Shown piece by piece: positions 62,659-64,000 of a DNA stretch of 64,000 nucleotides; within the stretch, counting starts at the first letter, position 1, and each line of letters starts with the position of its first letter. This stretch comes from an uncultured Paracoccaceae bacterium (GTDB lineage: Bacteria; Pseudomonadota; Alphaproteobacteria; Rhodobacterales; Rhodobacteraceae). The notes under the pieces were generated by a model. It saw only the letters and a list, made by a program, of their open reading frames with translations. It searched no databases and had not been told where the DNA came from. The stretch lies in NCBI GenBank assembly GCA_943787985.1, contig CALSOO010000006.1:124001-188000 (forward strand), written 5' to 3'. Both the position numbers and the translations under genes were made by a program.

Positions 62659-63927
62659 TTACTTTTCGTAGATGCGTGTTGCAGCTTCTTCGAGACGCGC
62701 GAGGATGTCGTCGAGGTTGTCAGGGAACACCATGAACTCTTGCAGGCCTTCCATGCCAACAGACGCCATTTCCGCAGGGAAGTCGCGGTCAAAGAATTGC
62801 GCCACGCCGCCTTGTGCGTTTGTGGACAGCATTGCAAAGCCCTGCTCAAGGAACTCGTCCGCATCAACAGAGGAGGCTGCGTTCACGGGCAGTTGCCCCA
62901 AAGCGTCGCCTGCGTTGATCTTGGTTTGGACATCAGCAGATGTGACATACTGCAAGAACGCACGGGCGTTGTCTTTGTTGGACGCGTTCGCAGGGATGTG
63001 GAATGTGTCCGTTGGGGCGTCTTCCCCCTGTGGCACGTCTGCGATTGTCGGGAACTGGTAGAAGTCGATCTGTTCATCCGACAGGCCTGCTTCGCGCAGG
63101 TGCGGCACGGCGAAGTTGCCGATCAGGTAGGAGGCTGCGTCGCCGTCCGTCATGAACTTGAGGGCTTCTTGCCAGCTGTAGGACTGGTGGTCGTCAATGT
63201 AGCCGCCCATGTCGATGATCTTGCGCCAGTTGGCGAAGGTCTCGCGCACGCGCTCGTCTGTCCACGCCACTTCGCCGCGGGCGAGTTGCATGTGGAAGTC
63301 AAAGCCGTTGGTGCGCATGTTCATGTAGTCAAACCATCCGCCTGCGGTCCAAAGGAATTTGGTTCCGATAGCGTAGCACTTCTTGCCGGAGTCGACGATT
63401 TTCTGGCAGTTCGCCAGCTCGTCCTCAAATGTCACAGGCTCGGTCAGGCCAAGCTCTTTGAACATGTCTTCGCGGTAGTAAATGCCCCACTGGTAGTACG
63501 TGTACGGCACGCCCCACTGTTTGCCATCAAGCGTCATGGCGCCTTTGACAGCTTCCAGACCGGGCAGGCTGCCGTCTGTGTACATGTCGGAGATGTCTTC
63601 AAAAAGACCAGCGTTCACGTAGGGGCCCATGCGGTTGGCGGCGTACCAGTTCACCACGTCAGGGGCGTTTGCTGTCAAGGCATTGCGGATCTGTGTTTTC
63701 CACGCTTCGCGGTCCACGATTTCCAGTTCGATGTTCAGGTCCGGGTGCATCGCGCCAAAGTCAGCGGCGAGGCCTTCCATCACAGCGCGTGGCGCCGGGT
63801 TGGACATGTCGGACATGATGCGCAGTTCGCCGGTCAGCGGTTTGGCGTGTCCGTCTGCAAGTGCAGCGCCCGTCAGCATGGTGCTGGCGGCGAGTGCTGC
63901 AATGGTGCCTTTGAGTGTAAACGACAT
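62659..63927 (-). CDS. Galactoside ABC transporter substrate-binding protein
   Basis: A 422-residue periplasmic binding protein of the MalE-like class (SBP_bac_1). The signal peptide is GTIAALAASTMLTGAALA, followed by LTGELRIMSDMSNPAP, DVVNWYAANRMGPYVNAGL, WGVPYTYYQWGIYYREDMF and FMTDGDAASYLIGNF. It is the first gene of the galactoside operon, with an AGGGAGAA ribosome site. Substrate (melibiose, raffinose or lactose type) inferred from downstream GH4 and GH42. Confidence 0.9.
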   Translation of the reverse strand: MSFTLKGTIAALAASTMLTGAALADGHAKPLTGELRIMSDMSNPAPRAVMEGLAADFGAMHPDLNIELEIVDREAWKTQIRNALTANAPDVVNWYAANRMGPYVNAGLFEDISDMYTDGSLPGLEAVKGAMTLDGKQWGVPYTYYQWGIYYREDMFKELGLTEPVTFEDELANCQKIVDSGKKCYAIGTKFLWTAGGWFDYMNMRTNGFDFHMQLARGEVAWTDERVRETFANWRKIIDMGGYIDDHQSYSWQEALKFMTDGDAASYLIGNFAVPHLREAGLSDEQIDFYQFPTIADVPQGEDAPTDTFHIPANASNKDNARAFLQYVTSADVQTKINAGDALGQLPVNAASSVDADEFLEQGFAMLSTNAQGGVAQFFDRDFPAEMASVGMEGLQEFMVFPDNLDDILARLEEAATRIYEK

Positions 63928-63964
63928 GGAGTTCTCCCTATTTCCACAAGTCTAGATTGTTTTT

Positions 63965-63983
63965 GGTTCCAAATATTGAAACC
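63965..63983. promoter_or_regulatory. Imperfect palindrome upstream of the galactoside operon
   Basis: GGTTCCAA (63965-63972), ATA, TTGAAACC (63976-63983) forms an inverted repeat with one mismatch in AT-rich DNA 38 bases upstream of the binding-protein start codon. This is a plausible repressor site. The regulator is not in the window. Confidence 0.45.
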
Positions 63984-64000
63984 ATGTTTTATTAATTGAA

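Noticed and set aside
62455..63999. 514-codon open frame on the plus strand
   Set aside because: It is antisense to the galactoside binding-protein gene and the permease start, lacks a ribosome site and any domain; a by-product of GC-rich codon use.
1..64000. tRNA or rRNA genes
   Set aside because: I looked for TpsiC-loop-like motifs in intergenic regions and saw none convincing; a tRNA scan would settle it.

Overview
The window reads as the chromosome of an alphaproteobacterium of the Rhodobacteraceae/Roseobacter type. The evidence is the GC-rich coding sequence, the aerobic (oxygen-dependent) cobalamin route with CobG, CobF, CobN and CobE, the CbtAB cobalt transporter, ROK-type XylR control of a xylose-type ABC transporter, TAXI-TRAP and tripartite tricarboxylate (TTT) transporters, and De Ley-Doudoroff galactose catabolism. 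These are family-level recognitions from the translated sequence; no database search was possible.

Region 1 (1-12.2 kb): the 3' part of an acyl-CoA synthetase gene, then a pentose/hexose locus. rpe and xylB diverge from a putative XylR operator. A diheme cytochrome c peroxidase gene overlaps xylB and converges on an ASPIC/UnbV (CRTAC1-like) gene. xylR (ROK) diverges from xylF-xylH-xylG-glk. No xylose isomerase gene is present.

Region 2 (12.2-30.7 kb): cobalamin. A DUF1636 gene, a His-rich anchored protein and cbtA-cbtB lie behind one cobalamin riboswitch. A second cobalamin riboswitch leads a long minus-strand operon: DUF1636-cobW-cobN-cobG-cobH-cobI-cobJ-[cobK inverted]-cobL-cobE-cobM-cobB-cobA-cobF. 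cobO-cobQ diverge from it. Together they encode most steps from uroporphyrinogen III to adenosylcobyric acid; cobS, cobT and cobR are not here. cobG carries a one-base frameshift.

Region 3 (30.7-42.3 kb): transport. A rhodanese gene precedes a TAXI-TRAP receptor and fused permease. On the minus strand lies a tctC-tctB-tctA operon followed by AtuA-like (DUF1446) and DUF4387 genes. Divergent from it is a sensory set: response regulator, histidine kinase and a periplasmic binding protein. Between the two are seven tandem 11-bp repeats that look like a response-regulator operator array.

Region 4 (42.3-46.1 kb): Entner-Doudoroff edd-eda behind a LacI-type palindrome, and a membrane-protein pair. 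Five single-base indels lie in 2.7 kb here. Either the genes broke recently or this patch of sequence is poor.

Region 5 (46.1-52.2 kb): an unusual minus-strand locus. It holds a winged-helix/degenerate-cyclase/TolB-like/TPR regulator, a PAP2/vanadium-haloperoxidase-fold protein with an N-terminal Phe-Ser-Gly repeat, and a subtilisin-type protease. This is the least explained part of the window.

Region 6 (52.5-64 kb): sugar catabolism. A zinc dehydrogenase gene and a kduD-like gene run on plus. On minus is a galactoside operon: binding protein, two permeases, GH4 alpha-galactosidase, galactose-dehydrogenase-like SDR, DgoK, DgoA, SMP-30 lactonase and GH42 beta-galactosidase. It converts alpha- and beta-galactosides to pyruvate and glyceraldehyde-3-phosphate, but galactonate dehydratase and the ABC ATPase are not in view.

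I saw no rRNA, tRNA, CRISPR array, insertion sequence or prophage.
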